In this document: positions 9,800 to 21,266 of the stretch, in pieces
Numbering within the stretch: the stretch's first letter is position 1
Layout of the letters: each line of letters starts with the position of its first letter
Source of the DNA: Micrasema longulum
Taxonomy: Eukaryota; Arthropoda; Insecta; Trichoptera; Brachycentridae
Assembly (NCBI GenBank): GCA_022494885.1
Contig: JAGVSM010002861.1
Span: 124,001-188,000, forward strand
DNA: 64,000 nucleotides
Direction of reading: 5' to 3'
Made by a program: the position numbers and the translations under genes
The notes under the pieces: generated by a model
Database searches by the model: none
What the model was told of the DNA's origin: nothing
The model's input: the letters and a program-made list of their open reading frames with translations, nothing else

Positions 9800-11097
9800 C
9801 AATTGAACGTAGTTATGCAGAAAGCAGTTGGTCCACAATAATGAAAAAAATCTATTTGGATGTGATCGAGTTCTGTAAGTTCAATTCTATGCTCTGCTAA
9901 AAACAGCCAGGCCACTTACCTACAAAAACTGTAAAAATCACTTTCTGAAAATAGTGTTGATCACAAAAACGACATTTATCAATTTGCAGAAAACACCCAC
10001 AGCAGTAGAAAAATCTTACTGCGTAGAAATCTAGTTCTTAAAATAAAGTAAAGTACCTTAGTATTTTGAGTTTATAAATGCATTGATTTAAAAATGCCTG
10101 TGGTAAAAAACATGTTTTCAACACAACGCATTCAAAATTTGAATGAGGTATCATTTAATGTTAGATCTGGCTGTTTTCTGCAAAATTCATATTTCATGTT
10201 GTGTGGTCAGCCAGACTTTAAAAATCACCGAAATTCCTTTAAAATATGATGAAATTATTAAAAAAATTATTATATTAAATAAATTAAGTCAATCCTTACA
10301 ATTAAGTACCCTAATATAAATGTAAAATAAAATGTTCAATACATAATGGCACACCAGGCATCAGAGTTTTATTAGAGGTGGCTGTTTTCTGCAAAATGCA
10401 CATCTTAGGTTGCGTGGTCAGCCAGACTTTTAAAATCATTCAAACTGGTGAAATACATTCTTAAATATTTTTTGTATCATTAAAAATACGAACGTTTGCA
10501 TCATTTGTCAAAGTAAAAACTTAAACCGAAAAAAACATTGCTTTATACGGGTGTTCTTTAAACCCTGTCATATCTGAAACCACGATGATCAGTATAGGCA
10601 AGAATACATATAAGCGTATTTAAAAAAATATTTAGAATTTTTAAAAATAAAATATTTATAAAAACAAATGGTTGCTTACTTCTGAAGGGGAGAAGCGAGG
10701 GGGGCGCGGCCGTGCGGTTGACAGTGTATCAGACACCCCCCTCCCCCTCCTCGTTTCACCCCTACGGGAGTAAGCAACCATTTGTTTTTTTTTTACCTTT
10801 TATTTTTTAAGATTTTAGTCGTTCGAAAAATTTATTTTAATGTGCTAATATGTCTTCTTGCTCATACTGATCATCGTAGTTTCGGATGTGACAGGGTTTA
10901 AAGAACACCCTGTGTAGTTTATCTATATACCATGTCCGTAAAAGCGCTTCGGGCATTTATATGAATCAAAGAAAAATAAAAATAAAACTTTCAAAGTGCT
11001 TCGTATCTTTAATTATTTACTCTTTTCGCAAAAGTGCTATTATCTCAGTTTTACTTTACTGTGACTGGCTGCTTTCTGCATAGCTACGTTCAATTAG
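9800..11097. mobile_element. 1.3-kb TIR element with subterminal repeats (non-autonomous DNA transposon)
   Basis: The ends are inverted repeats of about 34 bp. The left is CAATTGAACGTAGTTATGCA plus GAAAGCAGTTGGTC (9800-9833); the right is GACTGGCTGCTTTCTGCATA plus GCTACGTTCAATTAG (11063-11097). The interior repeats the phrase GGCTGTTTTCTGCA at 10168 and 10380 and in inverted form near 9898 and 9993. A longer duplicated block, ending in GTGGTCAGCCAGACTTT, surrounds each direct copy. No transposase frame was seen. A MITE (10548-10912) is nested inside. Confidence 0.6.
10548..10912. mobile_element. MITE-1 copy 1 (TA-flanked, long TIRs)
   Basis: The left end GGGTGTTCTTTAAACCCTGT is the inverted copy of the right end ACAGGGTTTAAAGAACACCC. 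The arms continue through CCACGATGATCAGTAT. A second inverted pair flanks the centre (ATGGTTGCTTACTTCTG against AGTAAGCAACCAT). The centre is GC-rich (about 10685-10765). TA precedes it at 10546-10547; the right flank is TGTA. This fits a Tc1/mariner-type MITE mobilised in trans. Confidence 0.8.
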
Positions 11098-11309
11098 TGT
11101 AAATACTCATTGTATCCCACGTACTATCAGTGTGAATTAAGGTTGTAACCGCAGAGCCACTCGCGATGAATGAATTTATTGTCCATGGTTGTTATCACCA
11201 TTACACAATTAGATAGTTTAAATAAAGGCATACAACTTTAGAGTATAATCTCCATCATTGCAGATTTTGTGTAGAACCGAGCCTCGATTATAAAGAAACA
11301 TCATATACA
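11098..11309. other. Unassigned DNA
   Basis: No feature was recognised between the TIR element and the SINE. Confidence 0.4.
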
Positions 11310-11566
11310 CCGGCTTCGTGGTGTAATGGTCAGCAGGTTTGCCTACCATGCGAGAGGTTTCGGGTTCGATTTCCGAAATGGTTGATATGAAATATTTATT
11401 TAAAATAATGTTTTTATACTATAATATTTCATAGTACCTGGACTGGTACCTGAAACGTGAGACACATCTCACCTTCATGATAAAAAAGATTAAGAAACGA
11501 TGCGAATGGTATTCTAATGCTGTTCCCTATGCACCGGAGGTGCGGAAAGGGAATAATGATGATGAT
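11310..11566 (+). mobile_element. SINE-1 full-length copy
   Basis: The tRNA-like head has TGGTGTAATGGTCAGCAGG (A box) and GGGTTCGATTTCC (B box). The body is TGATATGAAATATTTATT, CTGGACTGGTACCTGAAACG. The 3' end is GAGGTGCGGAAAGGGAATAA with a GATGATGAT tail. The anticodon-loop equivalent reads CTACCAT, so the head resembles a tRNA-Gly(ACC). The acceptor stem does not pair, so it is a SINE, not a tRNA gene. Confidence 0.8.
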
Positions 11567-11850
11567 TGTTTATTTATTTAAAAATATACACGGCACTTAG
11601 TGCCTATTACTTTACAAAAAATATATATTTTGTAGATATAAACACTTCAATACAGTTGATAAAAGAAGAAAAAAAAACATAAAAAAGTTTCTATGTACAT
11701 ATTAAATCACAATGGTTTCATTCAATGAACACGCTAACATATAGGATAAAAAAATAAAATGTCATTTTAAGGAATAAAATAAATTTTAAAAACCATTAAA
11801 AGGAATATAAGAATTAAATTAGTTCCTTTTTATATGGAAAATTCAAGTCA
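11567..11850 (-). mobile_element. LINE 3' end with hairpin and (AAAT)n tail
   Basis: On the - strand the perfect stem GGCACTAAGTGCC (11592-11604) is followed by GTGTATATTTTTAAATAAAT. This is the hairpin-plus-AAAT-tail layout of the other jockey-like LINEs here. Upstream coding sequence is not recognisable, and the upper boundary is uncertain. Confidence 0.45.
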
Positions 11851-12093
11851 AAACAATAAATACTCTTCAGATTCTGACATTTAGAACAGACGCATACGGG
11901 TAAAACAGATGTAATAGTCAATATTGCTTATGGTTTTCTTAGTACCTACGGCATGCCTAGTTATGTAAATTTACTCGAGTTAAACTGATGGTAATTTGAT
12001 GATTCTATTTGACGCGATAAGTAACTTTCGTGTAAATATCACTCTGATGACAATGCATGAGGCATGTTTGTACGGCACGTGTATGTCTGGCAG

Positions 12094-12465
12094 CGCGGGA
12101 GGACGCGGAGGAGCCAGGGCGCGCCGCCCAGCCCCGCCCACAGCGCCACCAGCGCCAGCAGCCTGCTGCAGCGCACCCTGAGCGACCCCGAGGAGAACCT
12201 CAGCGAGGACCCGGACAGCCGCCCCGACTTCGCGAAGCGGAGCGACGCGGAGCTGGAGGGCCGCTGCGACTTCCCGAAGCGCGGCGACGCGGACGCGGAG
12301 GGCCGCCCCGACTTCGCGAAGCGGAGTGACGCGGACTACGTGAAGCGCAGCGAGGACGAGTACGGAGACTTCGACGGCCAAGTGCGCAAACCCTACGACG
12401 CGGAACTGGCGTCCGACGAGTTCCACGCGGACAAGGCAGCCTCGCGCAACGCCGGCGGCTATTGG
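12094..12465 (+). CDS. GC-rich exon of a putative secreted peptide precursor (tandem KR-containing repeat)
   Basis: GC content rises sharply after a splice-acceptor-like CTGGCAG (to 12093) and falls after TATTGG/GTGTGT, a donor-like site at 12466. The + frame is open throughout, about 124 codons with phase 0 at both ends. It begins RGRTRRSQGAPPSP, then has a Ser/Ala segment, an acidic segment, and a 14-residue repeat of the form R-(P/C)-D-F-(A/P)-K-R-(S/G)-D-A-x-x-E-G. The units are at 12220-12261, 12262-12303 and 12304-12345, the last running into DYVKRSEDEY. It ends AASRNAGGYW. Repeated Lys-Arg sites separated by acidic spacers are typical of neuropeptide and peptide-hormone precursors (known for that class). 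No C-terminal Gly amidation signal precedes the KR sites, and I recognise no named peptide. There is no signal peptide here, so it would be an internal exon. The other + frames and the - strand are also partly open because of the GC bias, so the frame is inferred. Two copies of MITE-1 flank it. Confidence 0.55.
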
Positions 12466-12890
12466 GTGTGTACACAACATTTTAATACTTCTTTTAGATC
12501 TCTGTTTAATGAAAGAAGCGCAATTAGTCAATGACCGATTTTAATAAGTGTTTTGTTCCGCATGAATAGATTTTCTGATTTATTGGCGTGTGGAATTTTA
12601 CTCCCATCGATACTTGATAATAATTGTTCTTTTAGTACTTAATTATCATTAATAAGGTCATCACACTCATCATAAAAAAGTTTTTTCGACATACACGTAG
12701 AATGTATGTAAAAAAAACATTTGAATATTCCGTATTATCTTTTTGCGCATCATTCATTGGGTTTCGCTTTAATTAGGGGGTGTAGATCACCGGGGGCCTT
12801 CCTACAAAAATGTGCGGTAACTAAAAACTCAGTTGAAGTGATCTCAGTCATATTTTTAAGTGACACAAAGCCCTAACTGTACACAATATA
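12466..12890. other. Probable intron, AT-rich
   Basis: It begins with a donor-like GTGTGTAC if the upstream exon is real. No other feature was seen before the MITE. Confidence 0.4.
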
Positions 12891-13252
12891 CAGGGTGTTC
12901 TTTAAACCCTGTCACATCCGAAACCACGATGATCAGTATGAGCAAGAAGACATATTGGCACATTAAAATATTTTTTTAGAACAAATAAAATTGAAAAAAA
13001 TAAAATATCAAAAAAAGCCTATGGTTGCTTACTTCTGCAGGGGTGAAACGAGGAGGCAGAAAGGGAGAGTCTGATACTGTGCCGCGCTCCACTCACTCCT
13101 CCCCTGCAGAAGTAAGCAACCATTTGTTTTTTAAATATTTTATTTAAAAAAAAATTCTTTGTTCTAAATATTTTTTTTAATACGCTAATATATATTCTTG
13201 CCCATACTGATCATCGTGGTTTCGGATGTGACAGGGTTTAAAGAACACCCTG
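12891..13252. mobile_element. MITE-1 copy 2 (TA-flanked, long TIRs)
   Basis: CAGGGTGTTCTTTAAACCCT at the left end matches AGGGTTTAAAGAACACCCTG at the right. It is flanked by TA on both sides (12889-12890 and 13253-13254), the expected duplication for a Tc1/mariner-type element. Inner inverted repeats (TGGTTGCTTACTTCTGCAGG against CCTGCAGAAGTAAGCAACCA) surround a GC-rich centre. It closely resembles copy 1 at 10548-10912. Confidence 0.85.
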
Positions 13253-14516
13253 TATTATAGCTAAAATATATTACCCAATATTGTTTTATCTTGGTGGACA
13301 GGCTTCCGCAGTCTCATACCCCTTAAAATTACAACTGCAAAATTCGTTTAAAATATGACTCGTTTTGTGACAAAAAAAAGTTCTTGCACTTATTTTATTT
13401 AAAAGATTCATCACATATTTCAACTGCAGACATTTTTTTTGCGTAGTGAGAATGAATTTTGTTTATTAGAATATCGGTGTTTTTAACAAATCGTTAATTT
13501 GTATGAATTGATTTGGATTATGTTATCATGTGTAATCAATTCTTACCTTTAATTTTAGGCTTATATTGCTATTAATTTGCTCTTTTATCTGCTGAATTAA
13601 AAAAAATCACAACACGATACAATCATAACTTGTTTCAGATTTACGTCACATATAAATTTATTGGCATGCTAAGGAATCGTACATTACATTCGTGAATATT
13701 TTTTATGTGTTTGTTTATGACGGTAAAGGTTTATTTACATACTCATACTACCATAGGGTAATATGTTAGTACCCGTAATGAATTATTGCCACTATTGACC
13801 ATCTGCCTATATCAAGTAAGTCTAGTGACATAATCCTGTTTTATAAATGTTTTGTACAACCATTTAATACAATGCTTTACACTACATGTTACTCTCGTGT
13901 CGAAATATGCTTTATTGTTAATAATGAAACATGTTTTTTCAATTAGGAGAGGCAGGTAAGTGAATATACACATTACAAATTGCAATAGCTTTATTGTGTA
14001 CATTTTGTAATTATCTCATGACATATTCATGTTTAATATGCATTTTCGTTAATTATGTAGGTACATCATCACGCATCATAGATCCGGGTTTTTATTTCGC
14101 TCGTTGATGTCTCCGAAATATTGAAAATGTGCTTCTATATTTTTCTAGAAGTGAAAATTTTCCTCTTGATTCCTCGAATTACGATTTTAATGTCTTTTTT
14201 TAACTAACTGCATTAAATTTTACAGAAGGTGTATAATTTAAATTTAATTGATAAGATCATTCAACAAAGACACATAAATTAAAAACATTCAATTAGTATA
14301 TATTCGTCAATACAATTAGTATATTTATGTTATTACTGTATTATGATATTCAAAGATATGAATTGAACTTATGTTAAAAATCCCGGATTCAATTAATGTC
14401 AGCGTTTCAAAGCCTTTTGTATCGGTTTTAGGGCTCTGGTAGTACAAAATATGTATTTCGCCTCAAATGCCAATCAGGTGAAACTGTAAAATTTTAAAGT
14501 AAAAAAAAACACTTCC
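13253..14516. other. AT-rich DNA without a gene
   Basis: No coding, tRNA-like or inverted-repeat signal was recognised. Confidence 0.45.
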
Positions 14517-15010
14517 ATATTTATTTTACTACTTTGTAAACATACACAGTTTACATGCGTATGCATAAGGGCGGGCATATTGCTTTAAGGCAATTTCTTC
14601 CTACCTACCCAAACCGTTCAATTCAACCGAGTTCAACCGAGAAAATCAGTGGTATATGAACATATTGTAGGTAAATTAAAATAATTTCATTATAAAACAA
14701 AACTTTAATGAGCATACATAGAAATGAAAACTGATTAAATATCTATACTATACTATGAAGAGAGGATGTGGTAAAGAGGGAAAGATAGAGGCAGGAGAAA
14801 GTAAAAACTCGAATATTCAGGAAGTGACATTCCACACGTGATTTGAATGTAAATAATGAAGACATTAGTAGGCGTATATTATTCCATAATTGAGCAGCTA
14901 CTAATGTTAAAGAGGAGGCAGATAAATTAGAGCGGTAAATGGGTATTGATGAGATTCTTTCGTTCTCTCGAAGAGATATGGTTTATTCTACGATCCCTCG
15001 TATATGTGAA
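14517..15010 (-). mobile_element. LINE-A 3' region
   Basis: On the - strand the RT end is recognisable as ...CTCAATTATGGAATAATA (about 14895, encoding LWNN-type residues). It is followed by a purine/pyrimidine-biased 3' UTR unit in a single copy (about 14700-14860). The 3' hairpin, here GCCTTAAAGC (14582-14591, one base off the consensus), then leads to ATATGCCCGCCCTTATGC. The same unit is triplicated in the copy at 24147-24700. Confidence 0.65.
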
Positions 15011-15119
15011 ACATTAAACAAAAATTTTGATTTTGGATTTTGAATCTTGATATATTTAACATTCCATACAATATGTACAAAAGAGAATTAATAGGATTGA
15101 TTGATGCTCTTCATTCATA

Positions 15120-15437
15120 ATTCATTAAATCATTAAATCATTAAATCAAATGCAATTTTCCACTCTTACTTTCCTTCAATCATCCTTTACCACTCCTTAT
15201 CAATTTCCTTCTTTTCCTTTTCACTATCTCCTTGTTTAGTCCATTTTTATCTTATTTTAATATATAGTATATTTATAGTTTAAACTTTAAGACGTCGTCG
15301 ATTTATTACAGTATTCTTTAGTGAATACATATAATTGGATGGCAGGCCCTACTATGCATAAATTTTATATAGTTTTTTTTTAAAAAATATTAATTTAACC
15401 TGTACATCTGTTTGTATTCGAAATAAATAAATAGAAA
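15120..15437 (+). mobile_element. Probable LINE 3' UTR
   Basis: A pyrimidine-rich stretch (CCTTCTTTTCC-like, 15165-15240) is followed by unassigned AT sequence and an AAATAAATAAAT tail (15422-15433), as in the other + strand LINE ends. No coding residue is readable, so the family is unknown. Confidence 0.35.
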
Positions 15438-15446
15438 TAAAATAGT

Positions 15447-15514
15447 AATCTTGCCAGGAATCGATCTCGGTATATCATGGGTGGTAACCAAAAAAGCTCA
15501 CCACGAGGCAGATA
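15447..15514 (-). mobile_element. SINE-1 head fragment
   Basis: On the - strand it reads CTGCCTCGTGGTGAGC (A-box side) and GATCGATTCCTGGCAAG (B-box side). Only the tRNA-like head survives. Confidence 0.45.
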
Positions 15515-16929
15515 CGATTAGTTCCTTTTAATAACATCATGCACTCGGTGCTTTAACCTAATCGTTTTTCAAATAACGTTCGCTAGCTACTATGAGTAAT
15601 TTTTTAAATGAACATTTTATTGTAAGTGATTTTAATCTTATCTCTAGTACCTATAATGTATAATCCATGCCACGTCGCAATGTCGCAACAATAATAGAGT
15701 GGAGACTTGAAGAACTGCTTAGTATGTGTTCGAATGGTGAGTAGGTTACATCTCTAACAAGCAGAAGTATCTACTGTAACTACTCAATGAATATTGACCA
15801 TAATTCATTGTTGTTCATTTACATTTTCTCCTAAGATCCTATACAAATGTCGCTTAGAAATGTAGGTGGATAAATCTGTATAAATTGTCAAAACCGTTAT
15901 GTTTTATTTTACCAGTTTTTCGGTTAATAGAGTACCACTTATCTAAAAATGCGACAATTTATAAGTCGTCTTTGTAATAAAATAAAACTTACAATATCTA
16001 GCAGGTGTGGTATTTCGGTCGAAGAAGTAATAATTTTATAATAGAAATTTACGAGACGCGATATTTAGCGCTGTTTTTAATAGTCTCATTACCGTTTCTC
16101 GGAATTTCCGACAGGGACACTCGTGTGTAAAAGCAGATAGCATTATCGTGTAATTCAAAACTCAATCGTAACAATTAAATTGTAAACTTTATAAGAAAGT
16201 AGAAAACTATAACCAATGTGATAAATTTTACTGGAAAAAATGTTTACATGACTTTTTTGTTTAATAAACCTAGACACCAGGGGTGTTCGGTGAGGTTTTA
16301 TATTAGAGAAGTAGTCTTTTGGTCCTAGGTACTTATGTTATATGTATACCTACTACCAACACAGTCATTCGAGTTAAGTGATTTGAAATAAACAAGAAAG
16401 CAATTTTATGCCATAGTTTCAACATAAAAGTGTTGTATTTCGTAGTTAAATATGATAATACCACCGTGTCAATAAACTTAAGTGCTAATTGATTATAAAA
16501 CAATCATAATGTATGAAAAATTAACGTGGATTGGTTTGTTAGAACTGCTTCCACAGAATTTGTAAGATTTCAATTTGCGCGTTTGCGGACTTGCGAATTT
16601 AGCACTGAACCACCGCTTCATAGAAACCAACAGGCTTACGCAGCTCTTTGTTCCAGAAATAGACAGAACGCAATAAATTTTACTTCAGTTTGTGTATAAC
16701 TGCGCAGGTATCGGGTTGTGTGTGGGTTTTTCGAAATTATTGTTTATTTTTCATTTTTATTTTATTTCAGTTATTTAGAACATTAAAGAAAAAACAAATT
16801 CAATTCATTCTAAATATGTACAATAATAAATCACAAATAATATAAGATAGTTATGTTAGTAGGTATAATAATATAACAAAGAGTAAAAAGTAAAATTACA
16901 GGTTAGAAAGTTATTTTCTAAGGGATGAC
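15515..16929. other. Unassigned DNA without a gene
   Basis: No gene was found. A short segment at 16550-16720 is slightly less AT-rich but has no open frame and no repeat match inside the window. Confidence 0.45.
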
Positions 16930-17560
16930 CCAGTGTCTTGAAATATGTCGACATCCGAGGTGATGCAATTAAGTAGCAAGATTGCTCTACCAACCGGCAT
17001 AACCATTGGCAGGTTGATTCTGCATCGTGGTAGGTTGAACAATCGATGCTGTCTTTGTCAAAGATAGTTATCAGGTACGAACATACCTACGTCCATCAAA
17101 ATTCATTCAGAGTTATGTATGCGACTACCAATCACCTGGCAGAATTGAACACCCAAATGAACGTCCCCCCTCCTCCATAATGACAGATAGCCTAGCATCC
17201 TTAGTAAAAAGTTGGTTGAGAAGAGCCAAGGATAAGATCCACACTTCTTTAGGTACAGATAATGCAGAAATTTCTTCAGTACTCTCTGCACCATCAAAGA
17301 ATATCGAGCCGCATAAGGCGACCAAATAATGGAACTAAACTCCAAATGACTTCTTACCGAAGAATTATACAATGTCCTCATAACCTGAGTGTTAGAAAAG
17401 ATCTTGGCATTTCTTAGAACAAAACGAAGCATATTAAGGGAGTCATTACATATATTAAATTTATGAAGATTAAAAAATAACTGAGCATCAAACAACATCC
17501 CGAGATCTCTGGACGTTGAAGCCGTTGAAGAAGAAGTTATTAATGAATTAACATCGATCC
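16930..17560 (-). mobile_element. LINE-E (jockey-like) RT C-terminal region
   Basis: The - frame (17498-17103) reads LRFVLRNAKIF, LYNSSVRSHLEF, SIIWSPYAARYSLMVQRV and KKFLHYLYLKKCG. These are the thumb/C-terminal motifs that follow the catalytic domain in jockey-type RTs. Sequence down to 16930 continues as a frameshifted tail matching the LINE-E copy at 61530-62445. The catalytic domain is missing, so it is inactive. Confidence 0.75.
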
Positions 17561-18948
17561 CATCTTAGATCAACAAATGGATTTAAAAAAAATTGTTGTA
17601 GTTATTAAAAATATTAGTTAACTTTTAACTGATTTTATTATATAAAAAAAGGTACTGATTGTAAGAAGTCAATTTTTTAGGGAAGCATTGGTTCCAACCA
17701 ATCTATGGACAGACAGCGCATGTTAGATACTAGTATTTAAAATTTGCATTAAAAGTAAGCAATAGTTCATTTAACTACAAGTATCAAATTCCAACAAAGG
17801 ATACATTTCCAGTTGGTGCTTAGAAAGATTTATGTTCTTTGAGTAAAATGTACGTTCAAAATTTTACGCAGTAAGTCAGTATAAAGTCTTCAGTATCATC
17901 TATCATATGTCGTGATTCGTAGCTTAAATACACCTTATATTAACATAATACAATTATTTTAATTTTATAACGAAACCAAAACATTCGTACGTGACTGCTT
18001 CTAAGAACTATTACAGAAGTTTGTTGTAAAATTAATACGATGGCGGAATGCCGCATCAAGTATTCCCATGCCTTCATCTGATGACATTTAAACTTTAGAC
18101 AACAGTATTAATAATAATTACCACTTATACCATGCGAATGATTGAACAAGTCTCTTATAAAAATGACCAAAATAATATCGCAATTAAGCATATTTAATGA
18201 GGCGGTATGAATGCCAAGTCCGAAATACACGTACAGATTAAGAAGATTCATATACACTAATGTAAATTAATATCCTTTCCTACGTACAATGTTTTCGCAA
18301 CAAATTTATTTCGACTCAATAAAAATTTATCACCGAAAAATGATATAAAAACGGCACACATTAAATGTACGACATTAATAGAAAAAAATGTCGAGGATAA
18401 CTTATATTCAAATTGTGTCTAATTATTTTCATTCCGCGGTGCAAATACTCTTCTTGCGAGACAGAGCGAGATAGACAAAGTCATAAAAAATGCCAGACTT
18501 TTAAAGCATGATATATTTTATTGCCGTGTTAGAAAGACAGAGATGACCAACAAAGCAATTAAACTTTTTTTCGTAAAGGTGTACTAATAAAATTATACTG
18601 ATGGAAATGTATTGATGACGTTTCATTAAAAAAAAAAATAGCATTTGGTTTTGAATAATAGGTATAATATTTAGTAAACTCGTTATGTCATTATTACTTT
18701 ATATAGGTCGATGTATAATTTAATGAAATAAATCTAGTCCACTAAAACAACTTGACGATTAAAACCAACTAAATAACAATCACTACCAGCAAATAATTAC
18801 ATGACTTAAAAAAAAAAAAAAATAATAAATAAAGGAGCACGGGTAGGTGTGAACCACTTTCAAAAAATCATATTCCTGGGGAATGGGAACAAGATAAATC
18901 GAAAAAATAAAATGCTTATATTAACCAATTTTATTGCGTTTGTGAAAA
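17561..18948. other. AT-rich DNA without a gene
   Basis: No coding or structural signal was recognised. Confidence 0.45.
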
Positions 18949-18970
18949 TATATATATATATATATATATA
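18949..18970. repeat. (TA)n microsatellite
   Basis: An uninterrupted run of TA repeats lies directly at the 3' end of a SINE on the - strand, followed by a T8 run. It probably derives from the SINE tail. Confidence 0.8.
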
Positions 18971-18974
18971 TTTT

Positions 18975-19139
18975 TTTTGCACCACAACAGACCAGGAGGC
19001 CCAGTTACAGTGTGAATTACACCACAGAACACCCAGGCTTGAGAAAAATCACATTGTAATTTTTGCGTTCTCATCGGGAATCGAACCCGTAACCTTCCGT
19101 GCGTGAGTCAAGCGTCTTGACCACTACACCACGGAGGCC
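18975..19139 (-). mobile_element. tRNA-derived SINE (variant head)
   Basis: On the - strand the head starts GGCCTCCGTGGTGTAGTGGT (A box) and has GGGTTCGATTCCCGATGAG (B box, about 19079-19090). The body has TTCTGTGGTGTAATTCACAC. The T stem is good and the acceptor stem is not. The body differs from SINE-1, so it may be a separate family. A second short A-box copy (GGTGTAGTGGTC, + strand) abuts it at 19144-19155. Confidence 0.65.
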
Positions 19140-20723
19140 ACCATGGTGTAGTGGTCAATTAAAACATATATGTACGAGTATGTTATCAACACCCAAATGT
19201 ACCTTCTTCCAATGACGGATATGGAATATATATTTTTGCTGCTTCTCATAAAACTTTTTCCTGTCTTTTTTTAAAACGATGTATTTTTCATTTTATTTTC
19301 TGTAGTTCTTGCATTTTTTGTTTTTGCAACTCCCGTATTACTCAAACTGCTGCCTATCACACAAAAAACTGGCAACAAAAACTAGTAAGAAGCTAGAAAA
19401 TCCTTGTATTTCCAAATTTTTTAGTAAAATCAAGTGATCCACCGAATCAAACGCTTTTGCGAAATCATAATACGAAATATTGACTTGTACCATGTTATCC
19501 AAAGCGGTACACAAATGGTCAGTAACTGCCATTAAATTGGTAATTATGGATCTTCCATATCCGAAACCAAGGTGTTTGTTAATAATCACTGGTCCAGTCT
19601 TTCTATATACAACTGTTTGGATTATTATTTCAAATAATTTCGCGAGTGATGACAAAATTGCACCGGTCTGTAATTTGAAACCAATGAGCTGGAGTTTTTT
19701 TTGTGTAATGGCATCACCTTTGATATTTAACATGCTGATGGAAATGCGCAAGAATCTAATGAAAACTTAAAAAAAAACAGAAAGGGAACAACTAACGGCT
19801 CTAAACAACCTTTCAATATGAATGGGGGAAAAAAGACAGGTCCTATTGATCGCTTTAGTTTTAATTTCTTAGTTGCTATGTATAAATCATTTTTATCATT
19901 ACAACTAAGATTTATAGATAATGCACCAATAGCTGTATAGCTGCCAAGTTTGTAATTGGTACGTTAATTTAGGTTCTCAGATGAATATACGGTTTGAAAA
20001 CAATTGGCGAATGCTATAGGGATATAATTTCCGTGTATGTTTGACTATTTCATTCGAAACCATCTTGTAGGCCATTATTTGTCTTTTGCTCTTTCATGAA
20101 TCTCCAAAACGTTTTTGGATCATAACATATATTATTTTTAAGATTCTTATTGTTATCAAAATGAGCAATGTATATAATAAGTTCAGTTTTACTATGCACC
20201 TATAAAAACAATACATTTCATAGTCACTCGCCGAGCCTGATCTCTTCCATTTCCTGTGATACCTGTGCTTAGCGCCTCAGTCTTTAATAATCTCATGATC
20301 AAATCACTAAGGGTACAAACATTTTACAAGGGGTACACTTTTCCTCTCAAAGTACATATCAAAATATATATACAATGTTCTGAAAAGTAGTCCAACATTT
20401 TATCTACATCCCTATAATTCAAAAGATCTTACCAGTTGTGCCCCTGAAGACTCATAAAGAGACTCAAAGGCCCCATCATTGATGTTTTATCTTCGTAGTA
20501 CATAAGCTGGCTGCCTAATATATCAACATAATCCATCTTCCGCTTCTTCTGTTTTAAGTAAATATCTATTTCTTATGATGGACGATAAGGATCTTGAGCA
20601 ATTAAAGGAAACTGTGACTTCTTCACATTAACCTCTAAATTGATTAAAACAAGATCTAATGTTCTTCCCAAAGTATTAAAAGTGTAATTGCTTTCTTTAA
20701 GTGCAGAGGTCTTTAAAGTACTT

Positions 20724-20854
20724 ATACTCGTATTTAGAGACAATACTTAAGGTAAGGAAAGTACATTCTAATCTCATATGCAGAGAATAACCCAAAGGTG
20801 AAGACAATAGAATGTACTTTCCTCACCTTAAGTATTGTCTCTGAATACGGGTAT
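20724..20854. repeat. Long perfect-stem-like inverted repeat
   Basis: Two 46-bp arms (20724-20769 and 20809-20854) are reverse complements with only a few mismatches. The left begins ATACTCGTATTTAGAGACAA, and the right ends TTGTCTCTGAATACGGGTAT. The spacer is 39 bp. It lies within the LINE endonuclease region and is not part of the coding consensus. Confidence 0.8.
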
Positions 20855-21000
20855 TAGATTCTTCATGCACTGATTTATGCGCAGACTGTAATTAAAATCT
20901 CCAAAGACTAATTTTGTTGTTAACTAGGAATTCACGATGACAAATAATATTATCCAATAAAGCACTGTATCTTCTTACTGGAGAATTAGGTGGGATATAC

Positions 21001-21240
21001 ATTTATTTATTTATTTACATACATGAAGTTTATCACACATTATTTGAGACACAAATCCCAACTCCATGGGACTAAAAGTCCTGTGTTGAGGTGGGACGAT
21101 CATTACACAAATATGTAACGTAGAACTGTTTAAAGTGACTTTTATTCACATATCTTCTTCATGAGTTTTAAGATTCATCAACCTTTCCGCGTGAAAACTT
21201 AGTTTATTTATTTCATGCAAAGAAAAGACCACCTCTTCTT
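21001..21240 (-). mobile_element. LINE-D-type 3' end inserted in the jockey-like LINE
   Basis: On the - strand a GGACTTTTAGTCC hairpin (21081-21069) is followed after about 55 nt by the tail GTAAATAAATAAAT (ending at 21001). The layout matches the LINE-D end at 47123-47156 (GGACT...AGTCC, then AAAT tail). No coding residue was identified, and the upper boundary is approximate. Confidence 0.5.
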
Positions 21241-21266
21241 GATTGGCCAGTATTTCTATTTTTCCT

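Noticed and set aside
11980..12531. Long - strand open frame across the GC-rich exon (Ala/Val/Arg/Leu-rich)
   Set aside because: It is the antisense of the KR-repeat frame, with low-complexity AALREV-type repeats forced by the 42-bp unit. The + frame has more natural composition and matches the splice-like borders.
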